Below, one piece after another: positions 51,057 through 59,840 of a DNA stretch of 60,288 bases (its first letter is position 1; each line of letters begins with the position of its first letter). The translations under genes and the position numbers were made by a program. Source of the DNA: Planctomycetia bacterium (GTDB lineage Bacteria > Planctomycetota > Phycisphaerae > Phycisphaerales > SM1A02); the NCBI GenBank assembly GCA_005799495.1, contig SYGP01000004.1, positions 1 to 60,288 on the forward strand, written 5' to 3'. The notes beneath the pieces were generated by a model. The model was not told the origin of the DNA. It saw nothing but the letters and a program-made list of their open reading frames with translations, and searched no databases.

Positions 51057-52472
51057 TCAGCAGCCCGCCGAAAGTCCCGCAGCAGCCGAACACTCCGCCG
51101 CGAGCGCGTTGGCATCTTGTGCAGAGGCCGCTTCTGCAATGAGTCGGATGATCGGCTCCGTGTTGGATGCACGCAGGTGAACCCACCCCATGGGAAGGTC
51201 GATGCGAATGCCATCTGCATCGTCGATGCGCGCATCGGCGCGCCCACAGAAGTGCGTGCGGACTCGCGCAAGTGCAGGCGCGACCGCAGCCTGACCGCCC
51301 ACCGACGCCAGGTCCATCTTTCGCTTGATCATCGCATAGCGAGGCAGACCCTCGACGATCGTTGCGATCGGAGTGCCCTCATGCGCAAGCAGTTCCAGCG
51401 TGAGCGCCATGGCCGAGAGTGAATCGCGGACCCAGCACACGCGCGGCCAGATCAGTCCGCCGTTGCCTTCACCACCGATGATGCCATCATGGGCGCGCAG
51501 TCCGCCAACCACATTCGCTTCACCGACGGCGGTGCGCCACACGCGCGAGTCGGGAAAGCGTGCCGCGACATCGTCGATCATCCGGCTCGTCGAAAGGTTG
51601 GTCGCGAGCGAACCCCTTCCATGCCGCTGCAGCATGCGTAGCGCACAGAGCACCAGTGTGTATTCCTCACCGATGTACCGACCAGCGCCATCCACCATCG
51701 CCAAGCGGTCTGCGTCGGGGTCCTGTGCAAACCCAACGACTGCGCGACCATCACGCCGAACCGCATCACAGAGATCGCCGAGGTTTTCCGCAATCGGTTC
51801 CGGCGTATGGGCGAACGAACCTGTTCGCTCCGCATTCAGGTGCAGCAGATCACATCCAAGTTCGCGCAGCAGCAGTCCGCCGGAGCGCGCGCCGCCGCCA
51901 TTCACGCTGTCGAGCACCACGCGGAATCGCGCGGCGCGGATGCGGTCGACATCCACGAGCCCCAGCACGCGCGCGACATGCGTTTCGTCGGCATGACCCT
52001 GCAGCGATCGAACGCCACGCCGCGCGGCTGGCGGGTGCACGTCACCTGCGCGGAAGGTCGCAATCACCTTCGCGGCCTCTGCTGCCGGCAGTGCAAGACC
52101 GTCGGCGTTCAGCGTCTTCAGCCCGTTCCACTGGATGGGATTGTGGCTCGCTGTCACGGCGATGCCGCCAACAGCCTGCGTGTGCCCGATCATCAGCCCG
52201 ACTGTTGGCGTTGCCACGGAGCCGATGTCGATCACATCGAATCCACACTCTTGCAGTCCATCGGCAGCGGCAATCGCGAGTGCACCGCCCGAACCCCGCC
52301 CATCATTGCCGAGCACCATCCGGGGCGCGGAAGCGCCTGCCGCACGCTTCGAGTTCGCACGCACATGCTCCGCGAACGCACGGGCAAATCGCCGCGCCAC
52401 ATCTTCGGTCATCGAGGCGCCCACAATGCCACGCGCGCCAGACACGGAAAGCATGAGCGGTGCATCGTTCAT
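51057..52472 (-). CDS. Phosphohexomutase (phosphoglucosamine/phosphomannomutase family)
   Basis: 471 aa. The four family sites are present: TASHNP with phosphoserine Ser109, the metal loop DPDADRLAM, the sugar-binding GEGNGG and the phosphate-binding RASNTEP. It moves phosphate between C6 and C1 of a hexose phosphate. GlmM is the likely essential role in peptidoglycan or glycan precursor supply, and the UDP-sugar pyrophosphorylase at 46625 would use its product, but ManB/Pgm activity cannot be excluded. TAGATT 7 nt before ATG 52472 supports the start. Confidence 0.93.
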   Translation of the reverse strand: MNDAPLMLSVSGARGIVGASMTEDVARRFARAFAEHVRANSKRAAGASAPRMVLGNDGRGSGGALAIAAADGLQECGFDVIDIGSVATPTVGLMIGHTQAVGGIAVTASHNPIQWNGLKTLNADGLALPAAEAAKVIATFRAGDVHPPAARRGVRSLQGHADETHVARVLGLVDVDRIRAARFRVVLDSVNGGGARSGGLLLRELGCDLLHLNAERTGSFAHTPEPIAENLGDLCDAVRRDGRAVVGFAQDPDADRLAMVDGAGRYIGEEYTLVLCALRMLQRHGRGSLATNLSTSRMIDDVAARFPDSRVWRTAVGEANVVGGLRAHDGIIGGEGNGGLIWPRVCWVRDSLSAMALTLELLAHEGTPIATIVEGLPRYAMIKRKMDLASVGGQAAVAPALARVRTHFCGRADARIDDADGIRIDLPMGWVHLRASNTEPIIRLIAEAASAQDANALAAECSAAAGLSAGC

Positions 52473-52479
52473 TCTGCGC

Positions 52480-52485
52480 AATCTA
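52480..52485 (-). promoter_or_regulatory. -10 hexamer TAGATT, leaderless spacing
   Basis: Minus-strand TAGATT ends 7 nt before ATG 52472; the same hexamer and spacing recur at 55604. Confidence 0.5.
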
Positions 52486-52541
52486 TCGGGCAAGACTTCG
52501 CTAGTGGGCTTTCGTTGTGCGGACTTTCAACCCCGCCTCCC

Positions 52542-52547
52542 TATACT
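52542..52547 (+). promoter_or_regulatory. -10 hexamer TATACT, leaderless spacing
   Basis: TATACT, one base from TATAAT, ends exactly 7 nt before ATG 52555, so the mRNA should begin at the start codon. This is the strongest hexamer of the set. Confidence 0.6.
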
Positions 52548-52554
52548 CGGATTC

Positions 52555-52941
52555 ATGTTCGAACTGGAGGTCCGGCGGATCTTTTCGGCGGCGCACGCGC
52601 TGCTCTTGCGCGGTGAGCGCGAGGTGCTGCATGGGCACGATTGGCAGGTGGATCTCACCGTGGCAACAGACCACCTCGACGCGGACGAACTTGCTTTCGA
52701 CTTTCACCGACTCGAGCAGACTCTCGATGAAGTCCTGCAGCCCTTTCAATCCGCCAACCTGAACGAAACGCCCCCCTTTGATCGCATCAACCCAAGCGCG
52801 GAAGCGGTCGCGCGCCATGTGGCGCAGCAAGTCGAGCGCCGACTGCCCGAGAGCGTTCGCGTCCATGCGGTTCGGGTCACCGAGGCACCTGGCTGCGCGG
52901 CGCGCTTCATTCCGTGCGTGGTGGAGGCACCCTGCCGATGA
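52555..52941 (+). CDS. 6-pyruvoyl-tetrahydropterin synthase/QueD-like protein lacking the catalytic Cys
   Basis: 128 aa. The zinc ligands are His14 (FSAAH) and His26/His28 (HGHDW), and the family's FDFHRLE, NPSAEAVA and C-terminal Glu (VTEAPG) are present. The catalytic Cys, four residues before HGH in QueD (CxxxHGH), is Arg22 here, flanked by Glu21 and Glu23. So normal 6-carboxytetrahydropterin synthase chemistry is doubtful; Glu-for-Cys variants (PTPS-III) act on pterins in other organisms. Its TGA overlaps the ppk1 ATG. Confidence 0.82.
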   Translation: MFELEVRRIFSAAHALLLRGEREVLHGHDWQVDLTVATDHLDADELAFDFHRLEQTLDEVLQPFQSANLNETPPFDRINPSAEAVARHVAQQVERRLPESVRVHAVRVTEAPGCAARFIPCVVEAPCR

Positions 52942-55172
52942 GCTCCGAACCCAATCGTGATCCGGCGGCCGATGCGGCGACAGCAGGCTCGCCCGCGGAT
53001 CCAAAGCGATTCATCAACCGCGACCAGTCGTGGGTGGAGTTCAACGCTCGCGTGCTTCAGATGTGCGACGATCGGAAGGTGCCTCTGCTGGAACGCGTGC
53101 GCTTTCTTTCGATCTACTCGCGCAACCTCGATGAGTTCTACATGAAGCGCGTGGGCGCGCTGCGGCACGACATGGAGGAGGGCGTGTCGGCGGGCGTGTT
53201 CGGCGGGATCAGCCCTGCGCAACTCCTGCACGCCGTTCGGACGCGCGTTCTGGAACTGGACTGCCAGCAGGCCAAGATCTACCGCGAGACGCTGCTCCCT
53301 GAGCTGCGATCGGCGGGAATCCATGTCGTCGGCTGGGCGGACCTGACCGAAGGCGAGCGCGCCGAGACGCAGGCATGGTTTCGCCGCAATGTCTTCCCGA
53401 TCCTGACGCCACTGGCTGTCGATCCAGGGCATCGGTTCCCGTTCATCTCCAACATGAGTGTTTCACTGGGACTGGTGGTGCGGCGACCCGGGGAACCCGA
53501 GACATTGTTTGCGCGGGTGAAGATCCCCGAGTCGCCGTCGAGATTGTTTGAGCTTCGTGGAGGCGGCAGGTTCATCCCCGTACAGGAGATCATCGAGCAT
53601 CACCTCGAGGAACTCTTCCCTGGCATGGAGATCCTGCAGGTCCTTCCCTTCAGGATCACGCGCGATGCGGAGATCGAACCAGAGCGGGATGCGGCGGACG
53701 ATCTGCTTGTTTCTGTGGAGCAGAAGCTGAAGGAGCGGAAGTTCGCGCGAGTCGTTCGTCTCGAAGTCGCTGGAGGTGCGAGCCCACGCATCGTTCGATT
53801 CTTGATGGAGGAACTGAATCTCGGTGCCGAGGACATCTACGAGACGATGGGCCTGATCGACTACGGCATCCTCGATGCCATCGCCGATCTCGATCGCGCG
53901 GAACTGCGCTTCCCACGCTGGGTTCCGCTGCCGCCCGTGGACCTGCCGACCGAGGGTGGCGCGAGCATCTTTTCCGAGATTCGCCGCGGCGACATCCTCG
54001 TGCACCATCCGTACCAGAGCTTCGAACTCAGCGTGGAGCGCTTCATCGCTGCGGCAGCGGACGATCCAAAGGTGCTGTGCATCAAGCAGTCCCTCTACCG
54101 CACGAGTGGCGACAGTCCGTTCATCGCAAGTCTCATTCGCGCAGCCGAGTCCGGAAAGCAGGTGGCAGTCCTTGTGGAGCTGCGTGCACGCTTTGATGAG
54201 GCGCGCAACATCGAATGGGCGCGGAAGCTGGAGAATGCGGGCGTGCATGTCGCCTATGGCGTCATTGGGCTCAAGACCCACACCAAGACGGCTCTGGTGG
54301 TGCGGCGTGAAACGGATGGCATTCGCTGCTACGGTCATGTGGGAACGGGCAACTACAACTCGCGTACGGCGCGGCTGTATGAAGACATCGGACTGCTCAC
54401 GACGGATCCGATGATCACCGAAGATCTCGTCGATCTCTTCAATTACATGACGGGACGATCGCGCCAAACGACCTTCCACAAGTTGCTCATCGCGCCGATC
54501 AACATGAAGCGGCGTTATCTCGAACTCATCGAGCGCGAGATCGAGTTTGCGCGCGCGGGCAAACCCGCTCGCATCATTGCGAAGATGAATCAGTTGGAGG
54601 ACCGAGGCGTGATGGACGCGCTGTACCGCGCCAGTCAAGCGGGGGTGTCCATCGACCTGATCGTGCGAGGATTCTGCTGCCTTCGTCCGCAGGTGCCTGG
54701 GGTATCGGAACGCATCCGAGTACGGTCCATTCTTGGGCGCTTTCTCGAGCACAGTCGCATTTTCTGGTTCGGCGCCGGCAAGGAGAACCCGCTCGATGGC
54801 GATTTCTTCATCGGCAGCGCCGACTGGATGTACCGCAACCTGCAGACTCGCGTGGAAGCCTCCACGCCGATTGAGCGTCCCGAGCATCGGCGCACGCTGT
54901 GGACTGTCCTAGAGTATTCGCTGCAGGATGTCGCGCAGTCCTGGGAACTGTGCGCCGATGGTTCCTACACGCGGCTGCAGGATGACTCGCTGTCCGCGGA
55001 CGATCCGCGCAGGCTTGGCGTCCATGCGCGCCTGATGGCTGATGCGCTTGCGGTCGCCTCACGAGGGAGCAGCGCAGCCCAGGGAGATCTCACTGTCGGT
55101 CGACTGCAGGAGCCTCTGCCCCCGGAGTCGAAGAAGTCCCAGAGCCGGAAAAACCGACGTCCGGTCGGCTGA
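52938..55172 (+). CDS. ppk1: Polyphosphate kinase 1
   Basis: 744 aa. The N-terminal RFINRDQSWVEFNARVL and NLDEFYMKRVG, the LLVHHPYQSFE-like ILVHHPYQSFELSVERFI segment, the phospho-acceptor His448 in IGLKTHTKTAL, and GTGNYNSRTARLYEDIGLLT are all diagnostic. It polymerises the gamma-phosphate of ATP into polyphosphate. ATGA overlap with the QueD-like gene couples the two. Its last 83 bp overlap, in antisense, the lipoprotein gene at 55090. The C-terminal ~55 residues are charged and not conserved. Confidence 0.97.
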   Translation: MSSEPNRDPAADAATAGSPADPKRFINRDQSWVEFNARVLQMCDDRKVPLLERVRFLSIYSRNLDEFYMKRVGALRHDMEEGVSAGVFGGISPAQLLHAVRTRVLELDCQQAKIYRETLLPELRSAGIHVVGWADLTEGERAETQAWFRRNVFPILTPLAVDPGHRFPFISNMSVSLGLVVRRPGEPETLFARVKIPESPSRLFELRGGGRFIPVQEIIEHHLEELFPGMEILQVLPFRITRDAEIEPERDAADDLLVSVEQKLKERKFARVVRLEVAGGASPRIVRFLMEELNLGAEDIYETMGLIDYGILDAIADLDRAELRFPRWVPLPPVDLPTEGGASIFSEIRRGDILVHHPYQSFELSVERFIAAAADDPKVLCIKQSLYRTSGDSPFIASLIRAAESGKQVAVLVELRARFDEARNIEWARKLENAGVHVAYGVIGLKTHTKTALVVRRETDGIRCYGHVGTGNYNSRTARLYEDIGLLTTDPMITEDLVDLFNYMTGRSRQTTFHKLLIAPINMKRRYLELIEREIEFARAGKPARIIAKMNQLEDRGVMDALYRASQAGVSIDLIVRGFCCLRPQVPGVSERIRVRSILGRFLEHSRIFWFGAGKENPLDGDFFIGSADWMYRNLQTRVEASTPIERPEHRRTLWTVLEYSLQDVAQSWELCADGSYTRLQDDSLSADDPRRLGVHARLMADALAVASRGSSAAQGDLTVGRLQEPLPPESKKSQSRKNRRPVG

Positions 55173-55596
55173 CGCCCAGATCAAAGAGTGTTTCCGCGAG
55201 TTGTCCGGGCAGCAGGTAGCTGAGCGATCCGTTCACCCGCCAGGACAGCGGCATCGCATCCGTCACCGATGCCGGGGTTGCGTCGGCGAGCGGAGTTGTC
55301 GCAGCGGCATGTGGGATCACGACCGGCAGGCGTTCAAGGGTGATGGAACGCGCTGGCAGGGTTCTCGTGGCAATCCACTCCGTGCTCCAGGATCCCGTCG
55401 GCGTCGAGACGGAATAGGTCCAGCGGTCCAGGACGAGAGGAATCGTGTTCGGGTTTCGCAGTTCGACTCGCATCGCGAACTCGTCGGCAGCGCCGCCCGT
55501 CGACACGCGATCAAGCGCCAAGATGCGCACCTCTGGAGATGTCGTGCATCCCGTCACCACGGACAGGACCAGCAGGACACATGCACGGATTCCCAT
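55090..55596 (-). CDS. Lipoprotein with LEA14/WHy-like domain
   Basis: 168 aa. Signal peptide with lipobox VTGC (Cys17). Residues ~25-115 (DEFAMRVELRNPNTIPLVLD, then RWTYSVST) follow the pattern of LEA type 2/WHy-domain proteins, which are small beta-sandwiches linked to desiccation and stress. The C-terminus is Gly/Ser/Pro-rich. ATG 55596 is preferred over the in-frame ATG 55605 because TAGATT lies exactly 7 nt upstream. The gene's 3' end overlaps ppk1 by 83 bp on the opposite strand. Confidence 0.72.
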   Translation of the reverse strand: MGIRACVLLVLSVVTGCTTSPEVRILALDRVSTGGAADEFAMRVELRNPNTIPLVLDRWTYSVSTPTGSWSTEWIATRTLPARSITLERLPVVIPHAAATTPLADATPASVTDAMPLSWRVNGSLSYLLPGQLAETLFDLGVSRPDVGFSGSGTSSTPGAEAPAVDRQ

Positions 55597-55603
55597 GACG
55601 GTC

Positions 55604-55609
55604 AATCTA
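55604..55609 (-). promoter_or_regulatory. -10 hexamer TAGATT, leaderless spacing
   Basis: Minus-strand TAGATT ends 7 nt before ATG 55596, 16 bp from the opposing element at 55626. Confidence 0.5.
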
Positions 55610-55625
55610 CGCGCTGCCGCGCCTC

Positions 55626-55631
55626 TACGAT
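55626..55631 (+). promoter_or_regulatory. -10 hexamer TACGAT, leaderless spacing
   Basis: TACGAT ends 6 nt before ATG 55638. Confidence 0.45.
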
Positions 55632-55637
55632 GCTGCG

Positions 55638-58600
55638 ATGCAACAGGCGTTGCCGACGCTGCTTTGGCTGCGGATTCTCAGTGTGATTGCTGCTGCGGTC
55701 GTGTGCGTTCCCTCGCACGCGCAGGAGTTCGCGGTCGTGGTTGTCGATGACTCGCCCACGGCGGAGCAGATGCTCGAGCAGGCCCAGGATCAGGCGCAGG
55801 GGAATCCAGACGAGTCCGCGCGGCTGATCGCACGCGTTCTCGACGAGTTCGGACGACGCCTCGTCCATGTGGACGGAAGGACAGATCAGTTCTGCGACGC
55901 GCGCGCGCGATGCGAGTCGTTCCTGCTCGCCGAGCCACGAGTCTTGGAGGAGTTTCGCTCCGCACATTCGAGTGATGCCCAGCGCCAATTGGACGCTGGA
56001 CTCATTCGCTCTGTGTACGACACTCGGCTGTGGACCACGGCTGGTCTCGCCGCCGCGATGCGGCTCGCGCAGGATGCCATCGACTCCGCCCGCTTTGCAC
56101 AGGCACAGGCATTCCTGCAATCCGTGGCGAGTCACCCCGATTTCGCAACCGTAGATCGAGCAGTGTTCATCACTCTCCGCGCGCTTGCTGCCGCAGGACT
56201 TGGCGACCGTGAACGCGCCATGCGCATCGCGGGTGAACTGCAAGCGATCGATGGTCCATCGACGCGCGCGGTGGCAGAGCGCTTGTCGGCAGTCATCGCG
56301 GCGTTCCCGCCTGCCGAGAGTGCGCCGATCAACCCGCTGATTGCTGGTCCGTTTGGCATGGTGGCGGCGAACGCCGTGCGCCTGTGGAGCGATCCGCTCG
56401 AAAACTCCATCGCTGCGCGACTGCGTGACCTCGTGGAGGGCGGGATTCAGTCTGATCCGATTCCCGATTCCCTTTCGAGTGGGCGTCTGCTCGTTTCCAT
56501 GCCCACCATCGCGGGCTCGACGGTTCTGGTCAATGAGGGCTACGTGCTGCGCGCCTACGACGCCTTTTCGATGGAGCCGCGCTGGTACCAGTTCATCGGT
56601 GCGGCCAATGCGCCCCGCAGCGACTCGCAGGTGGGCGATCTGCAGATCGTGACCGTCGCTGGTGATCGAGTGCTCGCGCTTTCAGGACATGCGCTGGGCA
56701 ATGAGAGGTCGGGTGGGGGAAGGTTGGTCTGTGTCGAATTGATGACTGGGCGGCGCTTGTGGGAGTTTGGATTGGACCGCATCGCCACCGAGTACGGGCT
56801 GAATGACACATTCCTCTCTGGTGCGCCAACGGTCGTGGGAGATACGGTCGTGCTCATGGGGCGAAAGGTCACATCGCGCCTCGAGACCGTCTCATCGGCA
56901 ATCGGCGTTGATCTTCGCTCGGGATTGGTCCGCTGGGTCGCGCCCGTCGGTGTTGCCCCGGGCATCCGCGCCGCATCCGCCCGTCCGTACACGACTCCCG
57001 CAGCCGCAGGAAACACGGTGTTCGTTTCGAGCGGTGCCGGTGCGGTCGCATGCCTCGATGCGGTGGATGGTCGTGTGCGATGGGTTCGGCGTGATCCCGT
57101 GCCCATCCGCGACATGCTGCTCGATGTCTCTCCGTGGGAGATGGGCGGTCCGATCCTCACCGAGCGTGGGGTTGTGGTGATTGCACCGGGCAGTCAGCGA
57201 CTCCAACTCCTCGATGCGGCAACGGGTGATGAGATCGACAGTGTGCCGATCGGACGCGGGACCGTCCTCGATGTGGTGCGGTGCGTGATCGCGGATCGCA
57301 CGGGAACTCGGCTCTTCCTCATCGGGGATTCGGTCGCCGCCGTCGATGTGAATGATCTCCGCCGTCCGCTCTGGCGCTTCCGCGACGAGAGTGACGAGGG
57401 TGCGCTGTTGATGGCCACCGCGCGGTCGCCGATTCGTGGTCGCGCGCAGGTCGGATGGCTTCCAGACGGTCGGACCGCGCTGGTGGTCCCCCTTGCCGGA
57501 GGCAGCGTTCTGCTCGATGCCTCGAACGGCTCGCGCCTGTTGACGCTGCCCATCCGCGGACCTGCGCTCGTCACGATCCGAGACGGCATCGTGACGGCGG
57601 TCGGGAATGAGTCCATTGAAGTGCTGATGGACCCGACGCGAGCCCGCAGCATTCTCACGGACTCGATCGCGCGCAGCCCGACTGACTCGGATGCGCTGCT
57701 CGGGTTGGTCGAGTTCGCGCTTCGGAACAAGGATGTCGATGCGCTGCGGCTCGCGACGCACGCCACGTCTGCCGCGATCGCAGGTGTGGGCGACCAGCCG
57801 GAACGCCGTTCGCAGCTCATCCAGTCCTTCATCGATGCGGCTCGCAGCGGCCTGCTCGGGCGCGAGGGGACCGACGCGCTCTTTGCTCAGTTGGCCGCAT
57901 CGCAGTGCGCGCCATCGGACCGTGCACTTGTCGTACTCGCGCAGGGTGACTGGCTGGAGCAGTCGGGGCGCATCGATGCCGCGGTCGCCGCATGGCGGCA
58001 GGTGCTGACATCCACGGACATGTCGAGAGCGATGGTGGTTGCGCAAGGGGAAGATGGCGCGCTTCGAATCGCGAGCTGGCATGCAGTTCTCACGCGCCTG
58101 CGCGAGGTGATTCGCCGAAGCGGTCCGATCCGTGAGACGACGCCGATGCCCACGAGGGGATCGGCTGCCGAGTTGACCGCCTGGGCCGCTGCGCAATCGG
58201 GCACCGTGGAGTCGGCGCGCGCGTGGCTGGAGGCCGCGCGCCTGCAGATTGGCGGCGGCGAAACGGCTGTCGCCGCTGCATCGTGTCTGAGCGCCTTGGA
58301 GGCATCGATCCTGTGCGGACAACCGGACGCGCTGCTGAAGACTCTGCGTGCTGCGCTCGAACTGTTGGCCTCTGCGGATCTGCACGTGGCTCGCGCGCAA
58401 GCGGTCGACCGCGTTCGATGTTGCGGCGTCATGCCGACTGATTGGGATGCCGCCGCGGAACTTCGTCCCGTTCCCGAGTGGGCGCGGTGGATCGTCGATG
58501 GGATGCCTCGCCCCGAGTCCGCATCTGCGGACTCGTCACGCGGCGCTGGACCGGAAGCGGTTGTGCTCCGCGGCAAGCTCGTTCCCACGGGCATCGGGCA

Positions 58601-59774
58601 CGATCAGAGTTCACTGCATGGGCAAGCATTCCTTCAGGACGAACGCGCGCTGGTTTGTGTGGAGGGACCCGCACTGACCGAACGGTGGTCCCTCGAAATG
58701 TCTTCCGAGGCAACCTTCGTGATTCCGTCGGGGGAGGGCGCGATCATCATTGAGCAGCCCGAGCGCGGTGTCTGCGCGCTGCGGCGCGTCGACGGAGATG
58801 GCTCCGTGATGTGGGGCATCGACAACGTGGAACTGTTCATCGCTCCAGAGCGTCCCCTGACCGGTGCGGGACTGCACCCGATCATGCATGGAACGCGCGA
58901 TCTGATCGTGACGCGATATGACGGATGGATGGGCAGCATCAGCATCTCGGATGGCAGATTGCTTTGGTCGCGCGACATTGGACTTGGCGAAGTGTTCGCA
59001 CTCGATGCAACGGAGGCAACGATTGCGGTCGTTGGCATGGTCGAGGCACCGGCCTCGAGCCAATCATTGATCTTCCTGTGTGACCGACAGACCGGTGAGC
59101 GATTGAGTGAGCTTGGAGTTGTGGATGACCAGATTCGATGGGTACGCGCCGCGAGCCCTGGGACGGTCCTGTTCGGATCCCTTCGTGGCATGGCCCGTTG
59201 GGATGCATTCGGTCCCCTTGGTGGAATCGCCTGGCAGTCGACTGCTGCCCGCGTGCGTGCCACGGGCAGCTGTCAGGTTCTTGGGCCCGTGTGCATCACG
59301 ACCGACGTCCTGGATCGCACGGTCCCCACGGATTGGAACACGGGGCGTCCGAAGACGGACCGGTTTTCTCCGCCGAGCGGAGTGAGAGTGCGTGAACCGC
59401 TCCGGCGTTGGATGCGATCGGGCGATCTGATCATCTCGTGGAACGCGGATGGAGTCGCTCTGTTTGGGCTTGATGGATCGCTGCGGGGACTCTCTGCCCT
59501 GCATGGTGAACGCATGCTCGATGGTGTCGTACCGCAGTCATCGGCGCTGCTGGGCATTGAGCAGGTGGGGCGCGCAGCGGCGGCTCGCGGGATGGGTGCA
59601 CCTGGAACATCGCAGGTCCTTCTGCATCGGCTGGGGTGGAGCGAAGGCGCGCGCCTGCTCGGCCCTGCATTCGAAGTGGATTTCGTTCAGGGGAAACTGG
59701 ACCGTGCGGCTGCGCTCGATGGATGGCTGTTGCTGGGCGGTCCTCAATCCACCGTCGCGGTTTCGCTGCCATAA
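55638..59774 (+). CDS. Large exported protein with PQQ-like beta-propeller repeats and helical repeats
   Basis: 1378 aa. Residues 1-~28 are a signal peptide ending SHAQ. Two PQQ-type propeller regions, about 270-640 and 960-1370, show repeated short blocks such as GDTVVLMG, DLRSGLVRWVAP, NTVFVSSGAGAVACLDAVDG and RVRWVRR in the first and DGRLLWSRDIGLGEVFALDA in the second. Between and before them are Ala-rich helical repeats resembling TPRs. The layout recalls BamB-like scaffolds and secreted quinoprotein-like proteins; no metal or PQQ-binding enzyme residues are evident, so it is probably a protein-binding scaffold outside the cytoplasm. Confidence 0.85.
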   Translation: MQQALPTLLWLRILSVIAAAVVCVPSHAQEFAVVVVDDSPTAEQMLEQAQDQAQGNPDESARLIARVLDEFGRRLVHVDGRTDQFCDARARCESFLLAEPRVLEEFRSAHSSDAQRQLDAGLIRSVYDTRLWTTAGLAAAMRLAQDAIDSARFAQAQAFLQSVASHPDFATVDRAVFITLRALAAAGLGDRERAMRIAGELQAIDGPSTRAVAERLSAVIAAFPPAESAPINPLIAGPFGMVAANAVRLWSDPLENSIAARLRDLVEGGIQSDPIPDSLSSGRLLVSMPTIAGSTVLVNEGYVLRAYDAFSMEPRWYQFIGAANAPRSDSQVGDLQIVTVAGDRVLALSGHALGNERSGGGRLVCVELMTGRRLWEFGLDRIATEYGLNDTFLSGAPTVVGDTVVLMGRKVTSRLETVSSAIGVDLRSGLVRWVAPVGVAPGIRAASARPYTTPAAAGNTVFVSSGAGAVACLDAVDGRVRWVRRDPVPIRDMLLDVSPWEMGGPILTERGVVVIAPGSQRLQLLDAATGDEIDSVPIGRGTVLDVVRCVIADRTGTRLFLIGDSVAAVDVNDLRRPLWRFRDESDEGALLMATARSPIRGRAQVGWLPDGRTALVVPLAGGSVLLDASNGSRLLTLPIRGPALVTIRDGIVTAVGNESIEVLMDPTRARSILTDSIARSPTDSDALLGLVEFALRNKDVDALRLATHATSAAIAGVGDQPERRSQLIQSFIDAARSGLLGREGTDALFAQLAASQCAPSDRALVVLAQGDWLEQSGRIDAAVAAWRQVLTSTDMSRAMVVAQGEDGALRIASWHAVLTRLREVIRRSGPIRETTPMPTRGSAAELTAWAAAQSGTVESARAWLEAARLQIGGGETAVAAASCLSALEASILCGQPDALLKTLRAALELLASADLHVARAQAVDRVRCCGVMPTDWDAAAELRPVPEWARWIVDGMPRPESASADSSRGAGPEAVVLRGKLVPTGIGHDQSSLHGQAFLQDERALVCVEGPALTERWSLEMSSEATFVIPSGEGAIIIEQPERGVCALRRVDGDGSVMWGIDNVELFIAPERPLTGAGLHPIMHGTRDLIVTRYDGWMGSISISDGRLLWSRDIGLGEVFALDATEATIAVVGMVEAPASSQSLIFLCDRQTGERLSELGVVDDQIRWVRAASPGTVLFGSLRGMARWDAFGPLGGIAWQSTAARVRATGSCQVLGPVCITTDVLDRTVPTDWNTGRPKTDRFSPPSGVRVREPLRRWMRSGDLIISWNADGVALFGLDGSLRGLSALHGERMLDGVVPQSSALLGIEQVGRAAAARGMGAPGTSQVLLHRLGWSEGARLLGPAFEVDFVQGKLDRAAALDGWLLLGGPQSTVAVSLP

Positions 59775-59781
59775 ATCGCAG

Positions 59782-59810
59782 TTGACACAGTGCGGTCGGG
59801 CGGGGATATT
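59782..59810 (+). promoter_or_regulatory. Candidate sigma-70 promoter of the acidic-protein gene
   Basis: A perfect TTGACA (59782..59787), a 17-bp spacer and GATATT (59805..59810), start near 59817. The short gap (59775..59840) before the next start codon holds nothing else visible. Confidence 0.5.
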
Positions 59811-59840
59811 CCCGCGTCGTCGCGCCGACGCTCCCCAAGC

